From assembly GCF_012395185.1 (NCBI RefSeq), contig NZ_JAAZTU010000006.1, positions 1-64,000 on the forward strand: a DNA stretch of 64,000 nt, read 5' to 3'. Positions 63,749 through 64,000 of this stretch are shown one piece after another (within the stretch, counting starts at the first letter, position 1; every line of letters starts with the position of its first letter). The notes under the pieces are model-generated. The model was not told the DNA's origin and did not search any database. It saw nothing but the letters and a program-made list of their open reading frames with translations. A program made the translations under genes and the position numbers. The DNA comes from Vibrio aestuarianus. Its GTDB lineage: Bacteria; Pseudomonadota; Gammaproteobacteria; Enterobacterales; Vibrionaceae.

Positions 63749-64000
63749 ATGACAACAATACTGCTACCGTGCCATCGAGAAGTGGAACTACTCCAATCGG
63801 ATTTGAATGCTGAGCTGCAAGGTTGTGAACTTCATTTTTCCTATGCGGGAATTCACAATTCCCCGATTTCTGATCGCTATGCATTATTTCGTCTCTTATT
63901 CGACGTAGAATCTGACGCGAAAGTGATCGGCGATGGTTTCCAAATGTTAGCGCAAACGGCAGGCCAGCCACACTACCCGCAAGATGTAGGTCGCTGTCCA
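63749..64000 (+). CDS. Unidentified protein, N-terminal part, cut by the window edge
   Basis: An uninterrupted 84-codon frame from ATG 63749, with AGG(TTACC) five bases before the start, reaching the end of the window without stop. It begins MTTILLPCHREVELLQSDLN and continues with HFSYAGIHNSPISDRYALFRLLFDVES. The high content of charged and aromatic residues and the absence of TM or signal sequence suggest a soluble cytosolic protein. I do not recognise a family from this part. Confidence 0.6.
   Translation, partial: MTTILLPCHREVELLQSDLNAELQGCELHFSYAGIHNSPISDRYALFRLLFDVESDAKVIGDGFQMLAQTAGQPHYPQDVGRCP

Overview
The window is a piece of a gammaproteobacterial chromosome, almost certainly Vibrionaceae. 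Pointers are a monomeric NADP isocitrate dehydrogenase, the cmoM-mukFEB operon, torE-torC-torA with torD/torR elsewhere, a glgC-glgA pair, a c-di-GMP-I riboswitch in front of a TfoX-family gene beside purR, a lysine riboswitch in front of lysW, and two ERIC-type repeats of the Vibrio kind. Gene order agrees with what I remember of Vibrio cholerae chromosome 1 (lysW, his operon, rluE, icd, cspD, clpS, clpA; then infA, bpt, aat, aroA, topA, glgC, glgA, tfoY, purR, torD, torR, elyC, cmoM, mukFEB), but the species cannot be fixed from the sequence alone. No rRNA, tRNA, IS element, prophage or CRISPR array was seen.

Layout. 1-2.3 kb: lysine riboswitch and the lysine transporter lysW. 2.3-9.9 kb: histidine operon hisGDCBHAFI behind a His-rich leader peptide and attenuator. 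9.9-13.4 kb: rluE, icd, cspD. 13.9-18.4 kb: protein turnover by the N-degron route (clpS, a frameshifted clpA, bpt, aat) with infA in between. 18.7-23.6 kb: aroA, yciN, topA. 23.7-28.6 kb: a membrane GGDEF-like protein with a spoiled active site, then glgC-glgA. 28.7-31.5 kb: alpha/beta hydrolase, DUF2007 protein, TVP38 membrane protein, tfoY with its riboswitch. 31.6-34.5 kb: purR, torD, torR. 34.6-42.8 kb: elyC, then cmoM-mukF-mukE-mukB. 43-47.9 kb: an exported amidohydrolase and a three-gene operon of a retropepsin-like lipoprotein, an inactive-transglutaminase/7TM protein and a RimK-like ATP-grasp ligase. 48-50.8 kb: cmoB, cmoA, yecE-like. 51-55.1 kb: aspS, tdk, a DUF218 protein and an NAD(P)-binding protein. 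55.1-58.9 kb: LysR regulator facing a PACE efflux pump, a solute-binding protein gene broken by an amber codon, a small TIGR02647 protein, focA. 58.9-64 kb: paired DnaA boxes, an ERIC copy, torECA, and the start of an unidentified gene cut by the window edge.

How it works together: the his operon makes histidine from PRPP under ribosome-mediated attenuation. Aat and Bpt attach Leu to protein N termini, ClpS recognises them and ClpA unfolds them for ClpP (ClpP is not in the window). CmoA, CmoB and CmoM together build the methylated cmo5U wobble modification. TorR and TorD serve the TMAO respiratory system TorECA, which lies about 25 kb away. The least understood module is the retropepsin/transglutaminase-7TM/ATP-grasp operon, my best candidate for an incompletely described system. 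Two genes look damaged: clpA (one extra base) and the solute-binding protein gene (in-frame TAG).
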